Shown: positions 43,212 to 50,197 of the stretch, piece by piece | Layout of the letters: the number at the start of each line of letters is the position of its first letter | Position numbering within the stretch: the first letter of the stretch is position 1 | Source: Lactiplantibacillus herbarum | GTDB lineage: Bacteria > Bacillota > Bacilli > Lactobacillales > Lactobacillaceae | Length of the DNA stretch: 50,197 nucleotides | Reading direction: 5' to 3' | NCBI RefSeq assembly: GCF_001039045.1 | Contig: NZ_LFEE01000001.1 | Coordinates: forward strand, 229,399-279,595 | The notes under the pieces: model-generated | Seen by the model: only the letters and a program-made list of their open reading frames with translations | Databases searched by the model: none | Told to the model about the DNA's origin: nothing | Position numbers and translations under genes: made by a program

Positions 43212-43835
43212 ATGACAACGTTCTATCTTATTCGGCACGGACAGACAGCTGCCAATGCGCAGCAGTTGAAGCAGGGAACGATTGATACGCCGATAACGTA
43301 TCTTAACACGGTAGGTCAGCGGCAGGCAACGGTCCTTCATGATGCGTTTGACATCAGTTTTGCCGATCGGTTGATCTGTAGTCCGTTGAAACGAACTCGC
43401 ACGACTGCGGCGATTTTAAACCGTGGACGAGGAGTGCCAGTATCTGTGGATGAGCGGTTATTGGAAATTTCGTACGGGCAATGGGATGGCTGCCAGAATA
43501 AGCAGTTATTGGCCGACTATCCGCAACATTTTGACCCACTACTGCAAGATGTGTTACCCAGTTACGTGCAAGTAGCAACGGCTGGTGAAACATTTGAACA
43601 CGTTATTAGCCGGGGGCGAGCGTTTATGATGGAGATGGTAGCGATGCATCCTGATGATCAAATTATTGTAGTGACTCACGGATTCACCGTTAAAGCGATG
43701 GTCTTGGCGTGTCTGGAGCCAGCTGACCTAATGAGCTTACCGGAGCCGGAGAATACGAGTGTGACTAAAGTAACGATTGATGCTGGTCATCATCGCGCTT
43801 ATCTGAATTATTATAATCGACAAGTAGAATTTTAG
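43212..43835 (+). CDS. Histidine phosphatase (phosphoglycerate-mutase-like) family protein
   Basis: A 207-aa enzyme with the catalytic RHG box (FYLIRHGQTAAN, phospho-His at residue 9) and the second His in VVTHGFTVKAM. Such proteins are broad phosphatases or PGM-like; specificity is not evident. Start: ATG at 43212 with GGAGG 7 nt upstream; the TTG at 43194 is not needed. A terminator follows at 43964. Confidence 0.9.
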   Translation: MTTFYLIRHGQTAANAQQLKQGTIDTPITYLNTVGQRQATVLHDAFDISFADRLICSPLKRTRTTAAILNRGRGVPVSVDERLLEISYGQWDGCQNKQLLADYPQHFDPLLQDVLPSYVQVATAGETFEHVISRGRAFMMEMVAMHPDDQIIVVTHGFTVKAMVLACLEPADLMSLPEPENTSVTKVTIDAGHHRAYLNYYNRQVEF

Positions 43836-43962
43836 GGGTAGGACTTAACGAATCCAACTTTTCGGTTTACAATGTAACTGGTTTTAATTAACCATAAACT
43901 GTTACGTCTACAGTCATATTAATGAGTGTAGCAGCAGACATTATCGATAAACTCCTAAGTAG

Positions 43963-43997
43963 GGCGATCCTAGCAATGGCGAGGACCGCCTTTTTGT
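43963..43997 (+). terminator. Terminator downstream of the histidine phosphatase gene
   Basis: GGGCGATCCT and AGGACCGCC pair across a short loop, followed by TTTTTG. Confidence 0.75.
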
Positions 43998-44223
43998 CGT
44001 ACGTTTTGACTGTAAATATTTGAAGATAAAAAAAGAGTTTGGATTTTGTCCCAAACTCTAAAAGGTAGATTTACTGTCCTAAACTTATCCGAGTGTTTTA
44101 CTGCTTAATTGAGTAGAAAGTTCGGTAATTCGGGTAGTTAAGGTGGAAATTAATTATTTGATGGAAAGCCAAAATGAGGTAAATCCCGTTGTAGCAACGT
44201 CATCAAAATGTAATTATTTTTAA

Positions 44224-44253
44224 CGAACGTACGTTCTGGAAGTGTGCTATGAT
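44224..44253 (+). promoter_or_regulatory. LexA (SOS) box and extended -10 promoter of the YolD-like gene
   Basis: CGAACGTACGTTCT at 44224-44237 agrees with the Gram-positive LexA box CGAACRNRYGTTYC at 13 of 14 positions and contains the palindrome GAACGTACGTTC. It overlaps the expected -35 of an extended -10 promoter, TGCTATGAT (TATGAT 44248-44253). LexA bound here would repress the gene at 44283. Confidence 0.85.
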
Positions 44254-44282
44254 TAAGCTATTATTTCGATGAGGTGATCTAA

Positions 44283-44504
44283 ATGGAACAGTTGAAACCA
44301 ATTGAAGCATCATTATTGCAGGCTTATGAGTTAAACTGCGTGGTGCGGCTCACGTTAACGGATGGTCATCATCCCAGTGGCTTAATTGCAGCTATTGACG
44401 GGGCCAGACTTTTCCTGAATCAACAGGCGGGAATTACCAATCAGATTTCACTTGACGATGTTACCGCCATTGATTTTCTCAAGCAGTCTTGGTGGCAGCG
44501 TTAA
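44283..44504 (+). CDS. YolD-like protein under SOS control
   Basis: A 73-aa cytoplasmic protein. The core VRLTLTDGHHPSGLIAAIDG and ISLDDVTAIDFL fit the YolD-like family. Family members usually lie just upstream of Y-family polymerase genes (UvrX/YqjW) in the SOS regulon. Here there is no polymerase: the gene ends in a 4-nt convergent overlap with a DUF1801 gene. Ribosome site GAGGTGAT. The LexA box upstream backs the family call. Function is unknown, perhaps a polymerase accessory acting in trans. Confidence 0.75.
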   Translation: MEQLKPIEASLLQAYELNCVVRLTLTDGHHPSGLIAAIDGARLFLNQQAGITNQISLDDVTAIDFLKQSWWQR

Positions 44505-44857
44505 TCCTTAAGGTCGTATTTTTCAATGATTTCTTGGCGCCGAAATTCAGTGATTTGGCGGATGAGATCAAGTGGTAGGGGCTGGTCCAATGGGAATTGG
44601 ATGGCCCCTTTACTAGTCTGATAGCCACTCAATTGGTCTTGGAAGGCCGCAACACCGCTAGAACTAGGGTAAAGACCAAAATGGTGTTTGAATAAGGCAA
44701 AATGAATTACATTTTCATGCCAGTGAAAGGTCGGCATCTGGTATTTAAGCTGTTCTTCAGCTTCTGGTAGGACGTCCTGAATGGTCTGACGAATGGCTTG
44801 CAATTGTGGCTGATAAGCAATTGGCATATTGTTAATGTACGTTTCAATGGGGTTCAT
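44501..44857 (-). CDS. DUF1801 (YdhG-like) family protein
   Basis: A 118-aa cytoplasmic protein with the DUF1801 features IRQTIQDVLPEAEEQLKYQMPTF, FALFKHHFGLYP and KGAIQFPLDQPLP. Family members are sometimes called iron chaperones, but no function is proven here. 4 nt after the NFACT-like gene, with GGAG upstream, so they form a small operon. Confidence 0.87.
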   Translation of the reverse strand: MNPIETYINNMPIAYQPQLQAIRQTIQDVLPEAEEQLKYQMPTFHWHENVIHFALFKHHFGLYPSSSGVAAFQDQLSGYQTSKGAIQFPLDQPLPLDLIRQITEFRRQEIIEKYDLKD

Positions 44858-44861
44858 GAGG

Positions 44862-45719
44862 TTACTCCTTTGCGCGTAATTCGTTCACTAGTTGAGAATC
44901 AGGTGCCACGGTGATATTGCGGGCTGGACCGCTGAACGTTACGAGGCCAGCTTTAGCCCCCTTAGGCTTGCGCATCTGTCCAACGGTTAAGACATCGACT
45001 GGAACACTGCGCATTTGGCGGCCCTTACTATAATAGGCGGTTAGGACGGCGGCTTCCTGCAGGGTTCGCTCACTTGGGTGATTGCTATGAATAACGACGT
45101 GGGAGCCAGGAATTTCACCACCAGCGTGCATCCAATAATAATCTTTACGAGCGCTTAAGGTCAGTTGATCATTTTGATGACTGTTCTTACCAACCTCAAC
45201 TAAGACGTGATCGTGCGTGTAGAAGCGTCTGGGATGAGCTGGCTCTGGCAGCTTTGATGAGTGTAAAGTCTGGGTATGAAGCACGCCAGCAGCAATTAAA
45301 GACTGTTTAAGGTCAGCGACCTGCTGGAGATTATCTGGATCAAATTGTGTCAGTTGTTGCTGCAGCTGATTAAGCGTCGTTGCAGCTGACGCTAAGTTTT
45401 CTTGAATGGTAACCAGGCCGCGTTTGCTCTTACGGTAACGATGGAAATAATTCTCAGCATTTTCCATGATTGATTTCTTGATATCAAGCTTGATGGTTAA
45501 GTCTTGCCCGGGATGCTGATAATCTGGTAGGTCAACAAAATGATGTCGACCTGTAATCTGGCTGGCATAGGTTTTCAGCAAAGTTCCTTTTAGTTGGAGG
45601 TCACTAGCGTCAGGCAAGTGTTCCTGTGCTTTAGTTAATGATTCCACTTGTTTTTCGGTATGGTGAATGGCATGCTCAAGTCCTTGCTGGACAAGTTGTG
45701 CATCAGTTAAAGTTGTCAT
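44862..45719 (-). CDS. Headless RqcH-like protein: coiled coil plus NFACT-R domain
   Basis: A 285-aa protein. Residues about 1-155 are helical, with the block LDIKKSIMENAENYFHRYRK typical of the NFACT coiled-coil start; residues about 165-275 match NFACT-R (DUF814): VEVGKNSHQNDQLTL, GGEIPGSHVVI, AAVLTAYYSKGRQ, KPKGAKAGLVTF. Full RqcH/FbpA proteins are about 560 aa and begin with NFACT-N and HhH domains that handle alanyl-tRNA; these are absent here and not found upstream. A ribosome- or RNA-binding accessory is likely, not a tailing enzyme. Start: ATG at 45719 with a distant AAAGGAAC. Confidence 0.82.
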   Translation of the reverse strand: MTTLTDAQLVQQGLEHAIHHTEKQVESLTKAQEHLPDASDLQLKGTLLKTYASQITGRHHFVDLPDYQHPGQDLTIKLDIKKSIMENAENYFHRYRKSKRGLVTIQENLASAATTLNQLQQQLTQFDPDNLQQVADLKQSLIAAGVLHTQTLHSSKLPEPAHPRRFYTHDHVLVEVGKNSHQNDQLTLSARKDYYWMHAGGEIPGSHVVIHSNHPSERTLQEAAVLTAYYSKGRQMRSVPVDVLTVGQMRKPKGAKAGLVTFSGPARNITVAPDSQLVNELRAKE

Positions 45720-45909
45720 AGGGTTTTATTCAGTTCCTTTGATGAAAGTTATTAGCTCTATTATACACTGGTCGTGATTAGTAGCGCTGTAATTAGGCAT
45801 AGCCAGGGTAATTAGCGGAAGTGAGGATCGGACAGACTGTCATGGTTAAGGCTAATTTTTTGAACAATTAAAAGTTGGATTAATACTTGGCAATAAATTT
45901 ATAAATGAT

Positions 45910-45936
45910 TCTGAAAAAAGTTCAGCATTTTTCAGA
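45910..45936. repeat. Inverted repeat in the ackA promoter region
   Basis: TCTGAAAA and TTTTCAGA arms at 45910-45917 and 45929-45936, separated by 11 nt, about 40 nt before ackA. Possible operator; no regulator assigned. Confidence 0.5.
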
Positions 45937-45973
45937 AAAGTTCGGTATTCTATTACTTGGGAGTGATTGAGAA

Positions 45974-47161
45974 ATGCAAAAAACATTAATTATTAACGCT
46001 GGTAGTTCTTCTTTGAAATGGCAATTATTTGCCATGCCAGCTGAAACCGTAGTTGCTAGTGGTATGGTTGAACGGATCAGTATGCCAGGGTCAATCTTCA
46101 CTGTTAAATATGGTGACCACCAAAAATTTGAAACAACGGTCGACAATTTAGACCAAAACCACGCAGCCAAGATGTTGTTGAGTGAATTACAACGTTTAAC
46201 GATCATTGACTCGTTGGCTGAAATTACAGCAGTTGCACACCGAGTTGTTGCCGGTGGGACGACATTCAAACACGCGGTAGAAGTGACGCCAGATGTTTTG
46301 GATGCCATTAAAGGTCTCAGTGACTTTGCGCCACTGCACAATCCAATGGAAGCCCGTGGGATTGAAACCATGGCCCAAGCGTTACCAACAGTGAAGCAAT
46401 TCGCTATTTTTGATAGTCAGTTCTTTACTGATCTACCAGAAATGAATGCCATCTATAGTTTGCCATACGAATTAACACAGAAGTACAATATTCGGCGTTA
46501 TGGTGAACACGGGATTTCACACGGTTACTTGGCTGGTCGCGCAGCTGAATTGTTAGAAAAGCCACAGGATCAAGTGAACTTGGTGACGATGCATCTAGGT
46601 AGTGGCGCTTCCTTAGCCGCAGTTAAAGACGGTAAGGCGTTCGATACATCAATGGGCTTCACACCACTTACCGGGGTAACCATGGGTACCCGGGCTGGCG
46701 ATTTAGATCCTTCAATTTTGCCATTTTTGATGAAGGCACTCAAAATTGAAGATCCTAATGAGATCATGATGATGTTGAATAACGAATCTGGTCTATTGGG
46801 TGTTTCCGGTATTTCACCAGATATGCGTGAAATTCGGGCCCAAGAAGCAACCAATCCACGTGCAAAATTGGCAGTTGATATTTTCATCAACCGGATTGCT
46901 AAGTATGCTGGTAGTTATTTAACTGAACTAAAGGGTGCCGACGCGCTGATCTTTGCGGGTGGTATCGGTGAACATAATGCCGCATTGCGCCAACAGATTA
47001 TTGATGAATTGAGTGTGTTTGGTGTGGAACTCGACACTGACTTGAACGAAGCGGGTAACGAAGGTGTGATCAGTAGTGCAACGTCACGCTTTAAAGTGTT
47101 ATTAATCCCAACAAACGAAGAGTTAGCCATGGTTCGTCAGGTTGCTGACCTGCAAGCTTAA
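45974..47161 (+). CDS. ackA: Acetate kinase
   Basis: A 395-aa kinase that makes ATP from acetyl phosphate at the end of the phosphoketolase/pyruvate branches. ASKHA motifs: LIINAGSSSLKW (N-terminal phosphate loop), HRVVAGG, FDSQFFTDLP (active-site region), HLGSGASLAAVKDGK, GFTPLTGVTMGTR and FAGGIGEHN. Full length. Preceded by GGGAGTGA. Likely monocistronic. Confidence 0.97.
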   Translation: MQKTLIINAGSSSLKWQLFAMPAETVVASGMVERISMPGSIFTVKYGDHQKFETTVDNLDQNHAAKMLLSELQRLTIIDSLAEITAVAHRVVAGGTTFKHAVEVTPDVLDAIKGLSDFAPLHNPMEARGIETMAQALPTVKQFAIFDSQFFTDLPEMNAIYSLPYELTQKYNIRRYGEHGISHGYLAGRAAELLEKPQDQVNLVTMHLGSGASLAAVKDGKAFDTSMGFTPLTGVTMGTRAGDLDPSILPFLMKALKIEDPNEIMMMLNNESGLLGVSGISPDMREIRAQEATNPRAKLAVDIFINRIAKYAGSYLTELKGADALIFAGGIGEHNAALRQQIIDELSVFGVELDTDLNEAGNEGVISSATSRFKVLLIPTNEELAMVRQVADLQA

Positions 47162-47280
47162 GCTTCTATTAATTTAGAAACAGATTACGAGTATGGTCAG
47201 ATTATGCGTGCTATACTAGCTTGCAAGAGCCCCAGTAAGGGGATTTGTAGGGAGGGAAGCTCTCGAAGTAGAGCGCACAA

Positions 47281-47472
47281 ATGATCGGTTTATTGATTGC
47301 TTTAGTGATTGGTTTTTGGTTACTGAAAGTTGTCTTTAAAATTGGTTTCAAAATTATCGGCTTTATCTTCATGATCGCAGTCGGATTATTCTTGTTCCGG
47401 ATTGCATTGTGGCTTGGATTAGCCGTAGTTGCCATCGCCGGCGTAGCCTGGTTTGGTAACGCCGTTTCGTAA
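47281..47472 (+). CDS. Small hydrophobic protein (63 aa)
   Basis: Almost entirely hydrophobic: two membrane segments (IGLLIALVIGFWLL, IIGFIFMIAVGLFLF) and a third helix, with few charged residues (Lys about 16-24). It starts at an ATG with no strong ribosome site close by; a GGGAGGG lies about 24 nt before it in a leader rich in short hairpins (47226-47276). A clear terminator follows. The hydrophobic pattern argues for a real small membrane protein of unknown role. Confidence 0.6.
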   Translation: MIGLLIALVIGFWLLKVVFKIGFKIIGFIFMIAVGLFLFRIALWLGLAVVAIAGVAWFGNAVS

Positions 47473-47486
47473 TCAAAAATTAAAAT

Positions 47487-47536
47487 AATCCCGTACCAGA
47501 ATGTGGCGAAGCCATTATTCTGGTACGGGATTTTTC
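47487..47536 (+). terminator. Bidirectional terminator between the small membrane protein and crcB
   Basis: AATCCCGTACCAGAAT/ATTCTGGTACGGGATT long stem with T-runs either side. Confidence 0.9.
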
Positions 47537-47888
47537 AGATTAAAGTGCCAAGAAATACCATTAGCAAACCGCCGATTAGACTGAGTGCGAGGTATAGGCG
47601 GGCAATGTGATGTCGATGGTTACGACCTAATAAAACTACTTCGTTAATCATGGTGGAAAAAGTCGTATAGCCGCCCATGATTCCAGTGCCTAGAAAGACT
47701 TGCTGGTGAATTGCCAGTGGTGCGGTTAGAATCCAGCCAAGCAATAAGGCGCCGGTTAGATTAATAAAGAGCGTGGTTACGGGTAATTGATAGCGTGAGT
47801 TCAGAGGTTGGGCCAATTGCATCAGGCCGAATCGACATAGCGCACCAACTGCTGCGCCGCAACCCGCGAGAAGAATCATAATGAACAT
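47535..47888 (-). CDS. crcB: Fluoride channel subunit Fluc/CrcB (second copy of the pair)
   Basis: A 117-aa protein with four membrane segments and the Fluc signatures GAAVGALCRFGLM, FINLTGALLLG (pore Asn) and GIMGGYTTFSTM. Fluc works as an antiparallel dimer that exports F-. It overlaps the upstream crcB (TAATG at 47886-47890), so the two are translationally coupled and could form a heterodimer, as in some lactobacilli and bacilli. Confidence 0.93.
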   Translation of the reverse strand: MFIMILLAGCGAAVGALCRFGLMQLAQPLNSRYQLPVTTLFINLTGALLLGWILTAPLAIHQQVFLGTGIMGGYTTFSTMINEVVLLGRNHRHHIARLYLALSLIGGLLMVFLGTLI

Positions 47889-48271
47889 TAATAGACCTCC
47901 TCAGAAATCAAGTGATCACTTAGTAGATTGCCGGCTAAGCCAGCCAACCAACCTAGTCCGAGACTGACAATTATGTAAGTTAACGCTAAAACGCTATGTC
48001 CAGTTTGATAAGCCTGTAGCGTTTCGAAAGTGAAGGTTGAGAAGGTCGTGAAGCTACCAACAAAACCAACACTTATCCCGATGACGATATCTTCTGATAC
48101 GGGTAACCACGCTGGTAATAACTTGGTTATCAGGCTGAGCACAAATGCGCCGGTGACGTTAATAAGACACGTTATCCAAAAGTGTTGGGGCCAAGTTACA
48201 ATCAAACTTAGGAGTTCGCGTAGCCCACCGCCTAGCATTGCAAAGATGGCAATGGCGAGGATCTTTTTCAA
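47888..48271 (-). CDS. crcB: Fluoride channel subunit Fluc/CrcB (first copy of the pair)
   Basis: A 127-aa four-helix protein with GGGLRELLSL, LINVTGAFVLS (pore Asn) and GISVGFVGSFTTFSTFTF. First gene of the pair. Start ATG at 48271; a ribosome site (AAGTAGGTGTC) is modest. No fluoride riboswitch is recognisable in 48272-48500. Confidence 0.93.
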   Translation of the reverse strand: MKKILAIAIFAMLGGGLRELLSLIVTWPQHFWITCLINVTGAFVLSLITKLLPAWLPVSEDIVIGISVGFVGSFTTFSTFTFETLQAYQTGHSVLALTYIIVSLGLGWLAGLAGNLLSDHLISEEVY

Positions 48272-48428
48272 ACTGACACCTACTTTCCGAAAGTAATTTA
48301 AGTTTACTGAAAACTAGTTCAAAAAACAATGTTGGTTGCAAAACTAAAATAAACATGCTAATCTACAAGATAACTTATGAAAAACGGGGTATTCAGCCAA
48401 TGCGCAACTAATTAATTCTAGTAACTGT

Positions 48429-48534
48429 ACAGTCAGCAACACCTTTATTAAGGGGTGGACTGTCGTTTGGGGATTAATTAGGGGTGCTGGCAGAATACGA
48501 TGCCAGCGGTCTCGATTACGGGAGCGCTTTTTTT
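48429..48534 (+). promoter_or_regulatory. Transcription attenuator ahead of the ABC-F gene
   Basis: Three hairpins. (1) ACAGTC..CACCTTT / AAGGGGTG..GACTGT at 48429-48463. (2) GCTGGCA/TGCCAGC at 48486-48507. (3) AGCG.TCTCG/CGGGA.CGCT at 48505-48528 then seven T, an intrinsic terminator. Hairpins 2 and 3 share AGC (48505-48507), so they exclude each other. A three-codon frame ATGCGCAACTAA lies at 48400-48411. This resembles the ribosome-stalling attenuators of antibiotic-resistance ABC-F genes. Confidence 0.78.
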
Positions 48535-48574
48535 GTGCTATCCGTTAATCCCTGCAAGTAAGGGGGAATTATTA

Positions 48575-50092
48575 ATGACAGAAATTCAGTTAACGAAAAT
48601 TAGTAAAACAATGGCGGGACGTCCGCTGTTTGAAATCGATAAATTAACCGCAACGATGGGTGACCATATTGGAATCGTCGGTCGTAATGGTAGTGGTAAA
48701 TCGACGCTAGCGCATATACTGACGGGCGATGACCAAGATTATAGTGGGCAATTAATCGTCGATGAATCGGTAGTGTATGTCCCACAGATTGCGCCCACAG
48801 CTAACCAGAGTGGTGGGCAAGCAATGCTAACGAGGATTCGGCAAGCTTTAGGTCAGCGACCATCTATTTTGATCTTGGACGAGCCTTCTTCGAATTTGGA
48901 TGAAACGCATCAAATTTGGTTAATTAAACAATTACGCCAATATCGTGGCTTACTGCTACTGATCTCGCATGATCGCCAGCTCTTAAATGCGGTAACAACC
49001 CAAACTTGGGCAGTCGAACAGCAGCGAGTGACCGCTTATCCTGGTAATTATCAGCACTATCAGGAGATTAAGGACCAGCAATTAGTGACACAGGAAGCGG
49101 CTTATCATCGCCAGAATCAACATCAGCGAAATCTACTAGCAGCGCAGCAGGCACGCCATGAAAAAGCCCAACGAATTCGGAAGGGTAATAGTCACATGTC
49201 TGCCGGGGAACGGGCTAATTCCAAGTCGACCCGTGAGGCAACTGCGGCTAAAATCGAACGGACGGCTAAACGAATGGTAGAACGTGGTCAGCGTGAGCTT
49301 ACCGCAGCTAAGCCTTTTACGCAGAGCGGTTTTAAACTAGTGGCAACGGACTTTCCGCGTTTCACTGGCAAAGTAGTTGTAGCAGCACGTGACGTCACTT
49401 TACGTGAGTACGGTAAAACGTTGCTGAAAAAGACCAGTTTTCAGATTAAACCACAATCGCGGGTGGCACTAGTTGGGCCCAATGGTAGTGGTAAAACGAC
49501 ATTGCTGCGTGCGATTCTAGCTGGTCAAACGACAGGATTAACTTTAGCACCAGCTGCTAAAGTCGGTGTCTTTAATCAGGACATGACGATGTTAGATGAT
49601 GCAATAACTGTCTGGGAAACGGTTCGGCGTGGCAGTCATTTGCCTGATCAAACGCTACGTAATGTCATGGGCGCATTAGGATTGCCCGCACGTTTTTACC
49701 CGCAAATGGTGGCTGAACTTAGTGGCGGTGAATTAGTGAAATTGCAACTCGTTCGTATTCTGGTGGGAGATTATAACGTCTTAATGTTAGACGAACCAAC
49801 CAATTATCTGGATGTAGATGCGTTAGACGCCTTAGCTGATTACTTACAACATTATCCCGGCACGGTGATTTTTGTTTCCCATGATGAACCATTCCGCGAA
49901 GCCGTTGCTACCATGACGTTGCAATTGAAGGATCAGCAGTTAACGGATCCAACGCAAGTTGTTACTGAAGTGAATAGTGCGGCTAGTGATTTACCGTTAT
50001 TGCAATTCAAGTACGATCAGTTGATGGCCGATCCAATGGCTAAAACGGCTGATATTCAAGCATTACGGCAACAGATTGATGCGTTAAAGTAA
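48575..50092 (+). CDS. ABC-F family ATPase (ribosome-protection type)
   Basis: A 505-aa cytoplasmic protein with two ATPase domains and no membrane part. Domain 1: Walker A GRNGSGKST (36-44), signature reduced to NQSGGQ, Walker B ILILDEPSS. The linker (about 160-250) is long and basic (HEKAQRIRKGN, ERANSKSTREATAAK). Domain 2: Walker A GPNGSGKTT (301-309), LSGGELVKLQ, Walker B VLMLDEPTNYLD. Size, and the attenuator upstream, fit the Lsa/Vga/Msr-type proteins that displace antibiotics from ribosomes, though the target drug is unknown. Start: ATG at 48575 with AAGGGGG 8 nt upstream; a start at 48500 would lie inside the terminator. Confidence 0.88.
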   Translation: MTEIQLTKISKTMAGRPLFEIDKLTATMGDHIGIVGRNGSGKSTLAHILTGDDQDYSGQLIVDESVVYVPQIAPTANQSGGQAMLTRIRQALGQRPSILILDEPSSNLDETHQIWLIKQLRQYRGLLLLISHDRQLLNAVTTQTWAVEQQRVTAYPGNYQHYQEIKDQQLVTQEAAYHRQNQHQRNLLAAQQARHEKAQRIRKGNSHMSAGERANSKSTREATAAKIERTAKRMVERGQRELTAAKPFTQSGFKLVATDFPRFTGKVVVAARDVTLREYGKTLLKKTSFQIKPQSRVALVGPNGSGKTTLLRAILAGQTTGLTLAPAAKVGVFNQDMTMLDDAITVWETVRRGSHLPDQTLRNVMGALGLPARFYPQMVAELSGGELVKLQLVRILVGDYNVLMLDEPTNYLDVDALDALADYLQHYPGTVIFVSHDEPFREAVATMTLQLKDQQLTDPTQVVTEVNSAASDLPLLQFKYDQLMADPMAKTADIQALRQQIDALK

Positions 50093-50106
50093 AATCTGAT
50101 TTAGTA

Positions 50107-50157
50107 ATTAAAATGGACCCTGAACTGGCAGTTTTAGCCGTTCAAGGTCCATTTTTG
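50107..50157 (+). terminator. Terminator of the ABC-F gene
   Basis: AAAATGGACC.TGAAC / GTTCA.GGTCCATTTTT stem with a loop of about 15 nt and a T-run. Confidence 0.88.
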
Positions 50158-50197
50158 GTTAGGTTAGCTAAAGGTTGAAAGTTAATTGTTCAATGAA

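Larger units (their letters stand above)
43836..44282. other. Intergenic region with two terminator-like hairpins and an SOS promoter
   Basis: Contains a plus-strand terminator (43963-43997), a hairpin AGAGTTTGG/CCAAACTCT (44034-44060) with a T-run on the minus strand, and the SOS-type promoter at 44224-44253. No gene found. Confidence 0.55.

Noticed and set aside
48272-48428. Fluoride riboswitch before the crcB pair
   Set aside because: The conserved riboswitch core cannot be found on the minus strand upstream of 48271.

Overview
The window is from a low-to-mid GC Gram-positive lactic acid bacterium, and gene content and order point strongly to the Lactiplantibacillus plantarum group. Supporting signs are ECF vitamin/amino-acid transporters, T-box leaders, MalR/CcpA-type operators, a PTS-type dihydroxyacetone kinase operon controlled by DhaS/DhaQ, a maltodextrin ABC operon with maltose phosphorylase, lipobox lipoproteins and strong GGAGG-type ribosome binding sites. 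No rRNA, tRNA, CRISPR array, insertion sequence or prophage block was seen; this looks like ordinary chromosome with several small accessory genes.

Layout. 84-3515: ECF transporter on the minus strand (EcfT, duplicated ATPase, UPF0397 S component) behind a T-box whose specifier reads ATG (Met); EcfT is split by a 1-nt frameshift. 3776-7428: GntR regulator, PadR regulator with two tandem DUF2812 membrane proteins, and an AP2-domain protein. 7651-10369: copper operon with two CopY-type boxes, a membrane cupredoxin (CupA-like), a soluble cupredoxin and a CopA ATPase without a metal-binding N-terminus. 10582-13211: ABC exporter. 13393-16651: an acyl-CoA-dehydrogenase/ETF-alpha fusion followed by an exported flavin reductase lipoprotein of the fumarate/urocanate reductase family carrying a possible FMN-attachment motif. 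16802-17909: XRE regulator and FolT-like S component. 18084-22529: dhaS, dhaQ, dhaKLM and glpF with a recognisable DhaS operator; dhaK is frameshifted at its 3' end. 22682-36012: maltose/maltodextrin cluster (two LacI regulators, GH13 glucosidase, MalEFG, DUF1189 protein, second GH13, MsmK, GH65) with tandem 12-bp operators at three promoters. 36182-39060: an MDR oxidoreductase and an NhaC-type transporter under a Tyr T-box. 39329-40248: a frameshifted LysR regulator, followed by about 950 bp almost without genes. 41197-45719: a 43-residue membrane peptide next to an Rgg-like regulator, a GNAT acetyltransferase, a phosphatase, an orphan SOS-controlled YolD-like gene, a DUF1801 protein and a headless RqcH-like protein. 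45974-50092: acetate kinase, a tiny membrane protein, a Fluc (CrcB) pair and an ABC-F ATPase behind a transcription attenuator.

How they work together. The maltose cluster imports maltodextrins (MalEFG/MsmK), trims them with two cytoplasmic GH13 enzymes and phosphorolyses maltose. The dha cluster admits glycerol/dihydroxyacetone (GlpF) and phosphorylates Dha with PEP-derived phosphate. The copper operon buffers and exports Cu(I). Two T-boxes tie amino-acid starvation to transport. Three independent single-base deletions (ecfT, dhaK, lysR) recur in the window, so either assembly errors or gene decay must be sorted out before those genes are interpreted. The most novel-looking items are the ACAD-ETF-alpha fusion beside the reductase lipoprotein, the HMA-less CopA with two free-standing cupredoxins, the ABC-F attenuator, the orphan SOS-box YolD and the headless NFACT protein.
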